Source: Hominilimicola fabiformis (lineage in GTDB: Bacteria > Bacillota > Clostridia > UBA1381). From it: a DNA stretch of 64,000 nucleotides. Position numbers and translations under genes: made by a program. The notes under the pieces are model-generated. The model did no database searches and was not told the origin of the DNA. It worked only from the letters and a program-made list of their open reading frames with translations. Positions 42,111 through 51,995 of the stretch are shown here, one piece after another. The stretch lies in the NCBI RefSeq assembly GCF_020687385.1, contig NZ_JAJEQM010000016.1:21849-85848 (forward strand), read 5' to 3'. Positions within the stretch are counted from its first letter, which is position 1. The number at the start of each line of letters is the position of its first letter.

Positions 42111-42452
42111 ATGAATAAAAAACTTAAAAGAATACTGAAAAACACCGTTCCGCTTGTCATCTACCTTGTCTTTTGCTTTGCCGTAAACGCATACGCGGAG
42201 GATATGTGGGAGGTCGCAAACCGCATTATTGTTGACGTATATAACAAGATTGCGGGTATCAGTACGGTTTTAGCCGCGCTTATGACGACGATATGTGTTG
42301 TCGGCATGAAGCTGTCTAATAATCAGCAGAAGGTAGACCAAAGTGTGGACTGGCTCAAACGTATCTGGATCGCGTGGGCGATTATCAATGGTATAGGCGC
42401 ATTTTTAGCGTATGTCAGACCTCTTTTGGCAGGCTTGGCAACGATACAGTAA
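42111..42452 (+). CDS. VirB2/TrbC-like conjugative pilin-type protein
   Basis: 113 residues: long cleavable signal (about 1-30, ending AYA), then two hydrophobic segments (about 47-67 and 88-107) joined by a short basic loop, the layout of VirB2/TrbC cyclised pilins. In Gram-positive elements such proteins precede the VirB6-like gene, as here. GGGAGG RBS before ATG 42111. It is distinct from the Flp-type pilin, so two different pilin classes are encoded. Confidence 0.65.
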   Translation: MNKKLKRILKNTVPLVIYLVFCFAVNAYAEDMWEVANRIIVDVYNKIAGISTVLAALMTTICVVGMKLSNNQQKVDQSVDWLKRIWIAWAIINGIGAFLAYVRPLLAGLATIQ

Positions 42453-42487
42453 GTCAGTAGAAATAACTAAGGAAAGGAGTGATGCCA

Positions 42488-44344
42488 TTGCTGGAACCAA
42501 TAATGAAAGGCTTGATTGAATGGATATACGAAATGGTAGTCAGCATTATGGAATATGCGGCAAAGGAATTAGTCGGTGTTATGAGTATGGATATGTCATA
42601 CTTTGAAAAAACTGCTCCCGTCATAAAGGATATTACAAATATTATTCTTGCACTCGGCTGGGGACTTTTAATAGCAAATATGGTGTTCCAGTCCTTAAAG
42701 GTTATGATGTCCGGCGCAGGCTTTGAGAGTGAAGACCCGAAGCACATATTTTGCAGAACATTCGTGTTTTCATTCCTATTGCTTGCGTCAAGACAGATTT
42801 GTAATATGGCTATGGGGATAACGGGTAAGGTTATCGAGCTTTTACAGATACCGCCCGAATTAAGCCTCGCCATACCCGACCAGAGTATGTTCAGTATCGG
42901 TTCGGGCGCAAAATGGCTGATAGTGATTGTGGTAGGCTTTATCCTCATATTTCAATATATTAAGTTGTTGTTTGAGATTGGAGAGAGGTATGTTGTAACA
43001 TCTGTTTTGACTTTCTTTGCCCCGCTTGCGTTTGCAATGGGCGGAAGCAAGAATACAAACGATATTTTTCGTGGCTGGTGCAGGATGTACGGCTCTATGA
43101 TGGTAATGATGATTATGAATATAGTGTTCTTGAAGCTGATATTGTCCGCAATGGATAATGTAACAAGCGGAAGTGTCCTTATATGGCTTGTCTTTGTCAT
43201 AGCTTTAACAAGAGTGGCGCGGAAAATTGACAGCCATATCGGCAAAATCGGACTAAACCCTGCTCAAACAGGTAATGCAATGGGAAGCAGACTTCCGGGT
43301 ATGATGACAATGGTAGCAGTTCGCACTATGGCGTCAACTATCGGCAGAAATATATCCGCGAACAGGGATACGGGCGCACGCTCATCAGGCGGACAAAGGC
43401 ACAAATCATACGGACGGCATAACAGGAGCGGTGCAGGCAACAGCGGCAGTCATACAAATACCGAGCGTACAGCGGCGTCAATCGCAGGACGTACAGGCGG
43501 TTCTTCGTCAACAGTGAATATGTCAGCAGACGGAAACAGTACACCAACTCAACAACCGATAAATAAGTCGCAAACAAATCAGAATAATCAGTCCGCATTT
43601 AACCAGAACGCTCAGAACAAAGAAAAACCGCATAGATACGGTAAATACGGTCTTTCAACCTTTGAAACGGACGAAAGATATAACGAGTTCCCGAACGGTA
43701 ATCCGGCGGTACACGCGGCAAGGTACGGAAAACCGAATCCGGCAGGCGATAAGAGCAGGGAAACATCAAGTCATACAAGTGATTTTAATGCGGAAAAGAG
43801 CGGTATGTCAGGTGCAGGGACAAAGAACAGACCGCCGATTGCAAGAAATCCCGCAATCGGTGTAAACGGAGGCGGAGTACATAACATCGGCGGTGTAAAT
43901 ACAGAGCGCAGTTCAAGCTCCGTCGTCGGCGTAACACAGGTACAGCAATCAACAGAAAGTCCGCAGACCAATATATCACAAGGCGGCGGTACGGACAGAA
44001 GCAGAAGCACATCGCATAACACAGAGAATATCCAAAACGGCGGTCAGACGGTAAATAACGCAGGAGGTCAGTCAAGTTCTGTTGTAAATACGCAGAAAAA
44101 CAGCATGACAGGCGGTGTTAATAACAATTCGCATACCGATAATGTAAACCGTCAGCAGACAGTTAATAATCACAGGCAGATAAATCACGAATACAAAAAC
44201 GGCAGATATAACCCTGCCGCTGTAAACAAGAAGCAGGACAGAACACTGTACCATAAGCAGACGACGATAAAGAAAATTGACTCTACCAATGAAATGAGAT
44301 TACGGAAGAAACGGGGCGGTGATAATGGCAGAAAAACAAAATAA
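42488..44344 (+). CDS. VirB6/TrbL-like channel protein with long disordered tail
   Basis: 618 residues. The N-terminal 270 residues have five to six membrane segments and match the TrbL/VirB6 family of T4SS inner-membrane channel proteins. The C-terminal 340 residues are hydrophilic and low in complexity (Asn, Gly, Ser, Gln, Thr; repeats such as GNSGSH, NQNNQS), ending in a basic stretch (EMRLRKKRGGDNGRK). TTG 42488 is eight bases after GGAAAGGAG; ATG 42482 is too near the RBS. It overlaps the next gene by 20 bases. Confidence 0.8.
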   Translation: MLEPIMKGLIEWIYEMVVSIMEYAAKELVGVMSMDMSYFEKTAPVIKDITNIILALGWGLLIANMVFQSLKVMMSGAGFESEDPKHIFCRTFVFSFLLLASRQICNMAMGITGKVIELLQIPPELSLAIPDQSMFSIGSGAKWLIVIVVGFILIFQYIKLLFEIGERYVVTSVLTFFAPLAFAMGGSKNTNDIFRGWCRMYGSMMVMMIMNIVFLKLILSAMDNVTSGSVLIWLVFVIALTRVARKIDSHIGKIGLNPAQTGNAMGSRLPGMMTMVAVRTMASTIGRNISANRDTGARSSGGQRHKSYGRHNRSGAGNSGSHTNTERTAASIAGRTGGSSSTVNMSADGNSTPTQQPINKSQTNQNNQSAFNQNAQNKEKPHRYGKYGLSTFETDERYNEFPNGNPAVHAARYGKPNPAGDKSRETSSHTSDFNAEKSGMSGAGTKNRPPIARNPAIGVNGGGVHNIGGVNTERSSSSVVGVTQVQQSTESPQTNISQGGGTDRSRSTSHNTENIQNGGQTVNNAGGQSSSVVNTQKNSMTGGVNNNSHTDNVNRQQTVNNHRQINHEYKNGRYNPAAVNKKQDRTLYHKQTTIKKIDSTNEMRLRKKRGGDNGRKTK

Positions 44345-45287
44345 CGCGGTAGCGACAGCGGGTAACATTGCTCATAAGCTTCACGGGACAGCGCAGATTG
44401 TGCGCGGTGCGGTTACAGCGGATTTCTTGGCAGTAGCAAGCGGAGCTACAAAGGTACTATCACCTAAAGTTATAGCAGGGATTATAGCGGCAATAATGCT
44501 CATAGTTATGATTCCGATATTGGTTATCTTTTCACTTCCGCAGGTGCTTTTTAATTGGGGAAGTCTGAAAGATACCGAGCTTATGGCAAGACACGAACAC
44601 GCAAATTATCTTATGTCCTGTTATGATGATACCGATTTGAGCGAGGAGGACAAACTCTGGCTTATATCCATTGACGCTGTAAATAATAAGCAGGATATAA
44701 TGAAAATGTCGCAAAGCTCTATTTCATCTGATAAAATGCAGGGCAAAACTCCAGACGAAGTAATGAACGAGTATGGCTTTGACGATGACCAAAAGAATTG
44801 GGTAACGCTTATGGTAAATACCATAAGACAGGCAAAGGCAAGCAATAACCCTGATTTGCCTATAATAGCAGGCGGCACGAATAACGGAATACCGTCGGAG
44901 GCATATAATGACGCCACCTTTGCGAAGCTTATAAATGAAGCGGAGAAATATCTCGGCTATCCGTATGTATTCGGCGGCTCATCACCGTCAACAAGCTTTG
45001 ACTGTTCAGGCTTTGTCTGCTGGGTATATACGCACAGCGGAGTACATAACCTGCCGAGAACGACAGCGCAGGGGATATATAACCAGTGTACGAGGGTATC
45101 GGCAAGCGAAGCAAAGCCGGGAGATTTGGTGTTTTTTCAGGGAACGTACAATGCGGGCGAAACGGTAACGCATATCGGAATATATGTAGGGCAAAATCGA
45201 ATGTTGCATTGCGGCTCGCCTATTCAGTACACATCAATAGACACAAGCTATTGGCGCAGTCATTTTTATAGTTACGGGCGCCTTTAA
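44325..45287 (+). CDS. T4SS-associated NlpC/P60 peptidoglycan hydrolase
   Basis: 320 residues: basic N-terminus, one membrane segment (about 50-75), a helical linker and a C-terminal NlpC/P60 domain (about 200-320) with catalytic Cys in FDCSGFVCW (near 227), His in VTHIGIYVG (near 283) and a third His in MLHCGS. Such enzymes (VirB1 role; CwlT and CD1107 types in Gram-positive elements) open the wall for the secretion channel. No soluble lytic transglycosylase domain is present. ATG 44325 is preceded by GGGGCGGTG. Confidence 0.87.
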   Translation: MAEKQNNAVATAGNIAHKLHGTAQIVRGAVTADFLAVASGATKVLSPKVIAGIIAAIMLIVMIPILVIFSLPQVLFNWGSLKDTELMARHEHANYLMSCYDDTDLSEEDKLWLISIDAVNNKQDIMKMSQSSISSDKMQGKTPDEVMNEYGFDDDQKNWVTLMVNTIRQAKASNNPDLPIIAGGTNNGIPSEAYNDATFAKLINEAEKYLGYPYVFGGSSPSTSFDCSGFVCWVYTHSGVHNLPRTTAQGIYNQCTRVSASEAKPGDLVFFQGTYNAGETVTHIGIYVGQNRMLHCGSPIQYTSIDTSYWRSHFYSYGRL

Positions 45288-45310
45288 TTTAATGAAGGGA
45301 GGAAACAATA

Positions 45311-45607
45311 TTGAACGATTTTTTAATTCCCGCTAATTTTGAGGACAGCGGCAAGATAATGGGCTTTTTTTCTACGCGAAATGTAGTGGAAGCGGTTATA
45401 CTCGCGCTTCCCTTTGCCTTTATTGTCTTTAAGCTATGTCCCGTGGGACTTACATGGAAGATTATATTATCGTCCGTGTTCGTTATACCGATAGGCGGGC
45501 TTGCGCTTATGGGGATACGCGACGATCCGCTGAGTATATTTGTCCGTACTTGGTGGCAATGGCGGAAAAACAGAAAAATATTAGAGTATAGGGGTGAGGT
45601 TACTTGA
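45311..45607 (+). CDS. PrgI/VirB3-like membrane protein
   Basis: 98 residues from TTG 45311 (GGGAGG upstream). Two hydrophobic segments (about 26-42 and 48-68) followed by the basic DDPLSIFVRTWWQWRKNRK segment, typical of PrgI/VirB3-type proteins, which anchor VirB4 to the membrane. It is translationally coupled to the next gene by a four-base overlap. Confidence 0.78.
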   Translation: MNDFLIPANFEDSGKIMGFFSTRNVVEAVILALPFAFIVFKLCPVGLTWKIILSSVFVIPIGGLALMGIRDDPLSIFVRTWWQWRKNRKILEYRGEVT

Positions 45608-46269
45608 AGCTAAAAGATATATTTTCAAAGGACCGGTCGCAGGAAATTGAATACTACGAGGGCAGCACGCAGAAGTGGCTGCCTGTAAAGGAATTTAAAG
45701 ACGGTGTTATCGTAATGAAGGACGGGCGGTATGTCAAGGTGATAGAGGTTTTGCCTGTTAATTTCTATTTAAAATCGGAAACGGAGCAGCAGAATATAAT
45801 CTACTACTACGCAAGCTATTTAAAGATTGCACCCGATAATATGCAGATACGGGTGCTGACGCAGAAAGCGGACATATCAACATACCTTGAACGTCTGGGC
45901 GGTTTTCTGGAAACGGAAAACAATGATGAGTGCAGGAATATGATAGCCGATGAAATGAGCTTTGTTGAGCAGTTGTCATATAACGTGGCGGTTAAAAAGC
46001 GGTTCTTCATAGCATTTGACTTCACACCGAAGGGCTTTGACAAGGCATATACTTTCGAGGACGCAAAACGCTATCTGGAGGATGAGGAGTACAAGGCAAG
46101 ACGATATTTGGCGCAATGCGGTATGGAAGTTTTAGAGGTATCGGATAACGCATTTTTAACAGACTTATTCTTTGCAATGATAAACAAATACACAGCAAAA
46201 TCCATGAAGCCGGGACAAATCGGCGGTATGTATGACGAGGTGCATACAATGGACACGAATACATTTTAA
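45604..46269 (+). CDS. VirB4/TraE N-terminal-domain protein lacking the ATPase domain
   Basis: 221 residues from TTG 45604. It matches the start of VirB4-type ATPases: a beta-rich region with GRYVKVIEVLPVNFYLKSE (about 41-59), then helices with YLERLGGFLETENNDECRN. It ends before any Walker A motif. The full VirB4 (52976-55069) is 6.7 kb downstream and has its own N-terminal domain, so this is a separate protein and not its missing part. It lies in the slot between the VirB3-like gene and where VirB4 normally starts. A terminator follows. Confidence 0.65.
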   Translation: MKLKDIFSKDRSQEIEYYEGSTQKWLPVKEFKDGVIVMKDGRYVKVIEVLPVNFYLKSETEQQNIIYYYASYLKIAPDNMQIRVLTQKADISTYLERLGGFLETENNDECRNMIADEMSFVEQLSYNVAVKKRFFIAFDFTPKGFDKAYTFEDAKRYLEDEEYKARRYLAQCGMEVLEVSDNAFLTDLFFAMINKYTAKSMKPGQIGGMYDEVHTMDTNTF

Positions 46270-46295
46270 TCTCTCTTGACTGAGGGATTTTTTTA
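46268..46295 (+). terminator. Terminator between the VirB4-N gene and the SLH gene
   Basis: 8-bp stem with one wobble (46268-46275 with 46282-46289), 6-base loop, T-run of eight. Confidence 0.75.
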
Positions 46296-46322
46296 ATTAA
46301 ATACAACGAGGAGCGTGAAAGA

Positions 46323-49300
46323 ATGAAACGAATAATGTCAATACTGTTAGCTTTTGTAATGCTGTCATCAGCATTGGAAGCGTTTGCGGCTGTGTCATAT
46401 AACGACGTCACAGACGAACACTGGGCGGCGGAATATATAGAACAGCTTACCGATAAGGGTATTCTGTTCGGAACGCCGGAGGGGAATATACTTCCCGAAA
46501 ATAACATTACACGCGCTGAAATAGCGGCTATGATTTCAAGAACATATGATGAAGAATATGTTAATACGCTGTCCTTTAATGACATACAGGGACATTGGGC
46601 GCAGAAGGATATTGAAAGACTTGTTGATAAGGGGATAATCCTTACGGACGAGAGCGGCGAGGAATATATGCCCGACAAATATCTTACCCGTATTGAGATG
46701 ATACGGTATGTATTAAGATGGCTTGACCTTGCAGGACAGGCTGAGCTTGAAACTAAATCCACTTCGTATGTGGACGATTATATGATTTCCGAATCGGATA
46801 AAGGGTACATAAATACAGCGAAAAAGTACGATATTATTTCCGGTTATCCTGATAATTCGGTCAGACCATACGGAAATATAACGCGCGGCGAGGTGTTTAA
46901 AATATTCTGTATAGCGTGGGATATTAAGACAAGCGGAATAAGCGCCACACCTGAACCTACGCAAAATCCATCGCCAAGCCCGACGCCGAGAGTAATACGC
47001 GGCGGAGGCGGAGGCTCGTCAAATAGAAAGGCAGAGGTTGAGTTTTCAATCCCCGACACAGCGCATACGGATACCGTGATTGAATTTACAACCGAAAATA
47101 AATATGTAAAATCAATAGAATGGATATTAAAGCGGTATTCGGACGAAGCACAGGAATATGAGCCTGTTTCGGTTGACGAATACATAGACGGAACGCTTAC
47201 CGATAAGGGCGGCAGCTTCCGTATTAAGACAGCGGGCAAGTACCGTATTTGTGCATCAGCTTCAAATTCAAGAGGAATAAAATATGAGTATTCAAAGGAT
47301 ATAACGGTGTATGATACAACAAACGTAAATATCCAAATACCCGAATATACGCATACAGACACCCAAATAAATATATCCGCAAATACGGATAAAGAGCCTG
47401 CAGACGGTGCGGCTAAATGGAATGTTCTGTTTGAGGGTAAGCCGATAGAGAATATAGCCGAACATATAGACGGAAGCTTAGACGGGAATGATAACACCGT
47501 AATATTGAAAAAAAGCGGCAGCTATACATTTGAATATGAAATTACCGACACAGCAAACCGCAGTTTTAAGGATAGTAAAACGATAACCGTATATCCTGTG
47601 CCGGAACTGATTTTTGAAACGTCTGATACAGTGCATACGGACAATGTTTTCCCCGTAGCGCAGAAATCAGATTTAAGCGGTTATGATGTAAGCTGGTATC
47701 TTTCAAAGGATAACGGTGATCAGAAACCATATACCGAATATACAGGCTTTGTATTAAATGAGAATGGCGGGGATATTCAGCTAAGTGATTGCGGCAGCTA
47801 TACCTTAATATTATCCGCTGTTGATACAACGGGCAGAAGCTTTGAATATTCAAAGAATATAAAGGTAATGCCTGTTACAAAGATGAGCTTTACAATGCAG
47901 GAGACAGCACATACAGATACAGATGTTAATATCACAGCGGAGTATGTAAATATTGACGCGGCGGACACAAGATGGAGCGTAGCAAAGGACGGCGTTGAAA
48001 AGGAATATACCGAATACGCTGACGGAATACTTAACGCTGACGGAGGCAGTATCCGTTTTAAGACAGACGGTGATTATACCGTAACGGCGAGGTTTACGGA
48101 CAGCGCAGGCAGAGAATATACAGCATCTCGGACAATTAAGGTGTATAAAGTACCTGTTTTAAGCTACGGGGATAACGCTTTGCCCGAATACGCATATACG
48201 GACAGCGATATTCTCATTAAGCCTGATGTGCAAAATCTTGACAGCCTTAATATTGAATGGTATATAAATGACAAACCGTACAGTGAGTATGCCGACGGAA
48301 AACTCGATAACAGCGGCGGTACAATACGGTTTAAGAAAAAAGGTCATTATACCGTAACAGCAAGTATTACAGATGAAACGGGCAGAGAATACAGATATGA
48401 CGCAAAGACCGATATTTATTCTGTGCCGCAGATAGGGTTTGAGGTTCCTGAAAATACGCATACTGACATAAATACTGAAATCAAGACGAATATCATAGAA
48501 GCTGACGGTTTGGATATTGTCTGGAAAATATCAAAGGACAATGGCGAATTTAAAGAGCTTGCAGATGGTACGATTCAGAACGAAGGCGGCACAATACGGT
48601 TTAAGGACAAGGGCAGTTATATACTGAAAGCGTCTGTAACGGACAGCTTTGGTCGTGTTTTTGAATACAGCTCGGAAATTATAAAGGTGTATCCTGTGCC
48701 GGAGGTTGACTTTTCAGCAGACAGCGGAGCGGAATATCCTTTGCCGCTGTACGGGTATAAGGATAAAAACATAACGGTTATTCCGAAAGTAAACGAGCTT
48801 GGAAGCCTTAAAATACAGTGGCTCATATCCAAAGACGGAAAAGCAGAAAAGGATTATAGCGCGTATGTTCAGGGGGCAATGACAAACGACGGGGGAAATA
48901 TAACCTTTACCAATACAGGCGATTATACGCTTATTGCCAAAGTGACGGATGAAACGGGACGGGTATTTACATACTCGGAGGATATAATGATAAATGCCAC
49001 TCCTGAAATTGATTTTACTGTTCCTGAATACGGATATGCAGGCGAAACAGTAAATATATCATCAGACAACAGCTATAAAAGTGAGTGGACAATTTCAAAG
49101 GATAGCGGAAAGTCTGAAAAGTACGGTAAATATGCAGACGGTACACTGACCGACAAGGGCGGCGCGGTAAGCTTTAAGGATAAAGGAGTATATAACATAA
49201 CGCTGACTGTGACTGACCGTGCAGGGAAAACATATAGCTGCACTAAAAAGATACGGATTATTGTCCCGCCATTGATGCGTATAGAAATCCCTGAATACAG

Positions 49301-51986
49301 CTATACCGATACGGAGATAGCGGTGGTATCTGAAAATGAGAATATGTCAAATCTCAATGCCGAATGGTACATAAACGATAAACCGTATCAGACCTATGCA
49401 GCAGGAACGCTTGCGAATACAGGCGGTACGGTTAGATTCAGCAAAAGCGGCGCATATTCCGTAAAGGCGTTAGTTACAGACGAATACGGAAAGGAATATA
49501 CATTTGCTTCAGAACCGATAACGATATATCCGTCACTGACGCCAAGCTTTGAAATGCCCGAATACACATATACCAATACAAATATTGATATATCCAACGT
49601 TTCAGGCACAGGCATTGTATGGACAATAAACGGCAAGGAATATACAAAGTATGCTGCAGGAAGCTTAACGGATAATGGCGGCAGTATCAGCTTTAATAAG
49701 TCCGGCGATTATACTCTGGAAGCGGCTGTGACAGATGAAAAGGGCAGAAAATTCAAGTATGAAAAAAGCATATCGGTGTATGAAGTATCCCGTATTGAAT
49801 TAGCTTTAAGTACAAATGAAGCATACACTGATGAAAAGGTTACAATCATAGCTGATACCGAAAATACAGGCGATATATCGTGGTATATATCCAAGGACGG
49901 CGCCCAAAAGCAGAATTATTTAAAACACGCAGGCGGTTCTCTGGGCAATTCCGGCGGTGAGCTTACGTTTAAGGAAACAGGCATTTACACGGTGTATGCT
50001 ATAGCTTCAGATAAGACGGGCAGGACATATACAGAGCAGGCTGTGATAACGGTAACGGACGCGCCGGAAATGGAGCTTGATATAGACAAGGAAACCGTGT
50101 ATATACAAGAAACTGTGCGCGTAAGCACAAGGCTTAGTAATATAGGTGACAGTGAAATTGCGTGGTATATTGAGAAAAACGGTGAGAAAAAACCGTATAA
50201 TGACTATGTAACAGGCACGCTCAGTAATTACGGCGGCAATATATACTTTTCACAGGGCGGCGAGTACACGGTATATGCTGTTCTTACGGACAGGAAGGGC
50301 AATAAAAAAGAGAAATCGTGTAATATAACAATATACGGCAGACCGAGTATCAGCATAGATATATCCGAAACCGGATATGTTGGTATAGGCAATAAGGTTA
50401 TTACGGAAGTAAGCGGCGGCGACTGGGATAAAATACAGTGGTACATATCCAAAAACGGCGCGGCAAAGAAAAACTATCTGGAATATGCTGACGGTGCGCT
50501 GACAAATGACGGCGGACAGATAACATTTAATCAGACAGGGACGTATATACTGTATGCGGAATTAACGGACAAGGCTGGCAATACTGCGATAACAAGTGAA
50601 AGTATAAATATATACAATATGCCTTCAGCGGATATTATTGTGCCGGAGATTACGCATACCGATACGCCTGTAACGGTTACGGCGGCGTTTAAGAACGCGC
50701 CTAATTCTGTGTCTTGGTACATCTCAAAGAATAACGGCAGCGAAGTGCTTTATACCAACTACTGCACAGGCTTGTTATCGAAAACGAGCGGACAGATAAG
50801 CTTTAAGAGCTACGGTACATACCGTCTTATTGCAAGAACAACGGACGCAGGCGGACAAAAGCGCGAGTTTACAACGCTTGTTAGGGTATATCCGAAGCCG
50901 AATTTGACAACCTCGCTTGCAAGGAATATGCACATAGACAGCAGCTACGGTGCAAGCTACAGCGTGTCAAAATGGGGTAATCAGAATATTGAGTGGAAGC
51001 TTGAAAAGGACGGAACGCCTGTTAATATGACCGACTATGGTACATTTAATTTTTCAAGCGGCAGTATATCGGCAGCGTTTAATGTTCTTGGCAGCTATGA
51101 GCTTATCGCATATATAGAGGACGAAACAGAAAAGGTATTCCGATATGCCATACCGATTGAGGTATATAACACAGCGCCGTATGTGAGCGGTGTGTCGGTA
51201 AATAAGACGCGCAGATACAGTAACGGGAAGTATTATACAACGCTGTCCCCGTCCGCTGTTGACCCTGACGGTGATATTATTATGGGATATGAGTATCAGA
51301 ACAAGCCGTCCAATGATTATTATCCTATCGGCACAACGTATGTAAAGGTACGCGCAAAAGACCGGTACGGTAAATTTTCAGACTGGTACACGGTTGACGT
51401 AACAATAAGCAACAGTGCGCCGGAAGCGCCTACAATATACAGAGACCCCGACACTATAAGTATTGCACCCGGTTCAAGTATGACGCTGACCGCAACCTCA
51501 ACCGATCCTGACGGTGACGCGGTGCATTTTGAATGGGAAGGCGTGACAGACGACGGGACGTACCCAATCGGAAAGCATATTATCAGATGCAGAGCTATTG
51601 ATACGGCGGGGCTTAAATCGCCGGCGACAGCGGTAGTGTTCTTTGCCGCTGACGAAATGAGCGGCGGAGGTATGGAGCTTGTAGATGCGGAAAGCCGTAT
51701 TGTTGAAGAGGGTATTGACGGCGCGACCATTTCAAAGTATGAGTTTGACGTACCAGCCGTGGACGGTCATAGCGGTAATGACTACGGACAGGTACGGGGC
51801 TTTAATGTTCATACGGGCGAATGGGAACTGATAGAGAAGCGCGATGTGAGTAATGGTATTACTATGACGGGTACTCTTGAACAGGGTAAGTACAGTAAGC
51901 TGGAGTTTTTCTATTATGCATCGCATTGTATGTATAATAAATGTAATATAACGTACAATGTAGAGTTCTATTTCCCTGCGGAATAA
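46323..51986 (+). CDS. Giant SLH-anchored surface protein with about 15 Ig-like repeats
   Basis: 1887 residues. Signal peptide about 1-23; three S-layer homology domains (about 27-72, 78-130, 145-200), each with the ITRAE / LTRIE / ITRGE motif that binds pyruvylated wall polymer; a Pro/Thr linker followed by a Gly tract (about 208-232); then about 15 tandem modules of roughly 86 residues (about 238-1614). Most modules start with a VP-EYTHTDT-like strand, have a W(Y/T)ISKDG centre, a YADGTLTDKGG(T/S)I(R/S)F turn and a GDYT-(V)-TDETGR(E)Y strand. Two PKD/cadherin-like domains with VDPDGD / TDPDGD (about 1616-1777) and a C-terminal domain with a Cys pair follow. Probably an extended adhesin reaching from the S-layer or wall toward partner cells. 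Same strand as, and embedded in, the T4SS genes. Confidence 0.85.
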   Translation: MKRIMSILLAFVMLSSALEAFAAVSYNDVTDEHWAAEYIEQLTDKGILFGTPEGNILPENNITRAEIAAMISRTYDEEYVNTLSFNDIQGHWAQKDIERLVDKGIILTDESGEEYMPDKYLTRIEMIRYVLRWLDLAGQAELETKSTSYVDDYMISESDKGYINTAKKYDIISGYPDNSVRPYGNITRGEVFKIFCIAWDIKTSGISATPEPTQNPSPSPTPRVIRGGGGGSSNRKAEVEFSIPDTAHTDTVIEFTTENKYVKSIEWILKRYSDEAQEYEPVSVDEYIDGTLTDKGGSFRIKTAGKYRICASASNSRGIKYEYSKDITVYDTTNVNIQIPEYTHTDTQINISANTDKEPADGAAKWNVLFEGKPIENIAEHIDGSLDGNDNTVILKKSGSYTFEYEITDTANRSFKDSKTITVYPVPELIFETSDTVHTDNVFPVAQKSDLSGYDVSWYLSKDNGDQKPYTEYTGFVLNENGGDIQLSDCGSYTLILSAVDTTGRSFEYSKNIKVMPVTKMSFTMQETAHTDTDVNITAEYVNIDAADTRWSVAKDGVEKEYTEYADGILNADGGSIRFKTDGDYTVTARFTDSAGREYTASRTIKVYKVPVLSYGDNALPEYAYTDSDILIKPDVQNLDSLNIEWYINDKPYSEYADGKLDNSGGTIRFKKKGHYTVTASITDETGREYRYDAKTDIYSVPQIGFEVPENTHTDINTEIKTNIIEADGLDIVWKISKDNGEFKELADGTIQNEGGTIRFKDKGSYILKASVTDSFGRVFEYSSEIIKVYPVPEVDFSADSGAEYPLPLYGYKDKNITVIPKVNELGSLKIQWLISKDGKAEKDYSAYVQGAMTNDGGNITFTNTGDYTLIAKVTDETGRVFTYSEDIMINATPEIDFTVPEYGYAGETVNISSDNSYKSEWTISKDSGKSEKYGKYADGTLTDKGGAVSFKDKGVYNITLTVTDRAGKTYSCTKKIRIIVPPLMRIEIPEYSYTDTEIAVVSENENMSNLNAEWYINDKPYQTYAAGTLANTGGTVRFSKSGAYSVKALVTDEYGKEYTFASEPITIYPSLTPSFEMPEYTYTNTNIDISNVSGTGIVWTINGKEYTKYAAGSLTDNGGSISFNKSGDYTLEAAVTDEKGRKFKYEKSISVYEVSRIELALSTNEAYTDEKVTIIADTENTGDISWYISKDGAQKQNYLKHAGGSLGNSGGELTFKETGIYTVYAIASDKTGRTYTEQAVITVTDAPEMELDIDKETVYIQETVRVSTRLSNIGDSEIAWYIEKNGEKKPYNDYVTGTLSNYGGNIYFSQGGEYTVYAVLTDRKGNKKEKSCNITIYGRPSISIDISETGYVGIGNKVITEVSGGDWDKIQWYISKNGAAKKNYLEYADGALTNDGGQITFNQTGTYILYAELTDKAGNTAITSESINIYNMPSADIIVPEITHTDTPVTVTAAFKNAPNSVSWYISKNNGSEVLYTNYCTGLLSKTSGQISFKSYGTYRLIARTTDAGGQKREFTTLVRVYPKPNLTTSLARNMHIDSSYGASYSVSKWGNQNIEWKLEKDGTPVNMTDYGTFNFSSGSISAAFNVLGSYELIAYIEDETEKVFRYAIPIEVYNTAPYVSGVSVNKTRRYSNGKYYTTLSPSAVDPDGDIIMGYEYQNKPSNDYYPIGTTYVKVRAKDRYGKFSDWYTVDVTISNSAPEAPTIYRDPDTISIAPGSSMTLTATSTDPDGDAVHFEWEGVTDDGTYPIGKHIIRCRAIDTAGLKSPATAVVFFAADEMSGGGMELVDAESRIVEEGIDGATISKYEFDVPAVDGHSGNDYGQVRGFNVHTGEWELIEKRDVSNGITMTGTLEQGKYSKLEFFYYASHCMYNKCNITYNVEFYFPAE

Positions 51987-51995
51987 AAAGTATAT

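Noticed and set aside
46022..46762. Long open frame on the minus strand across the VirB4-N gene end and the SLH gene start
   Set aside because: Overlaps two well-supported plus-strand genes and a terminator, has a Ser/Cys/Arg-rich composition typical of antisense reading, and no RBS or homology.
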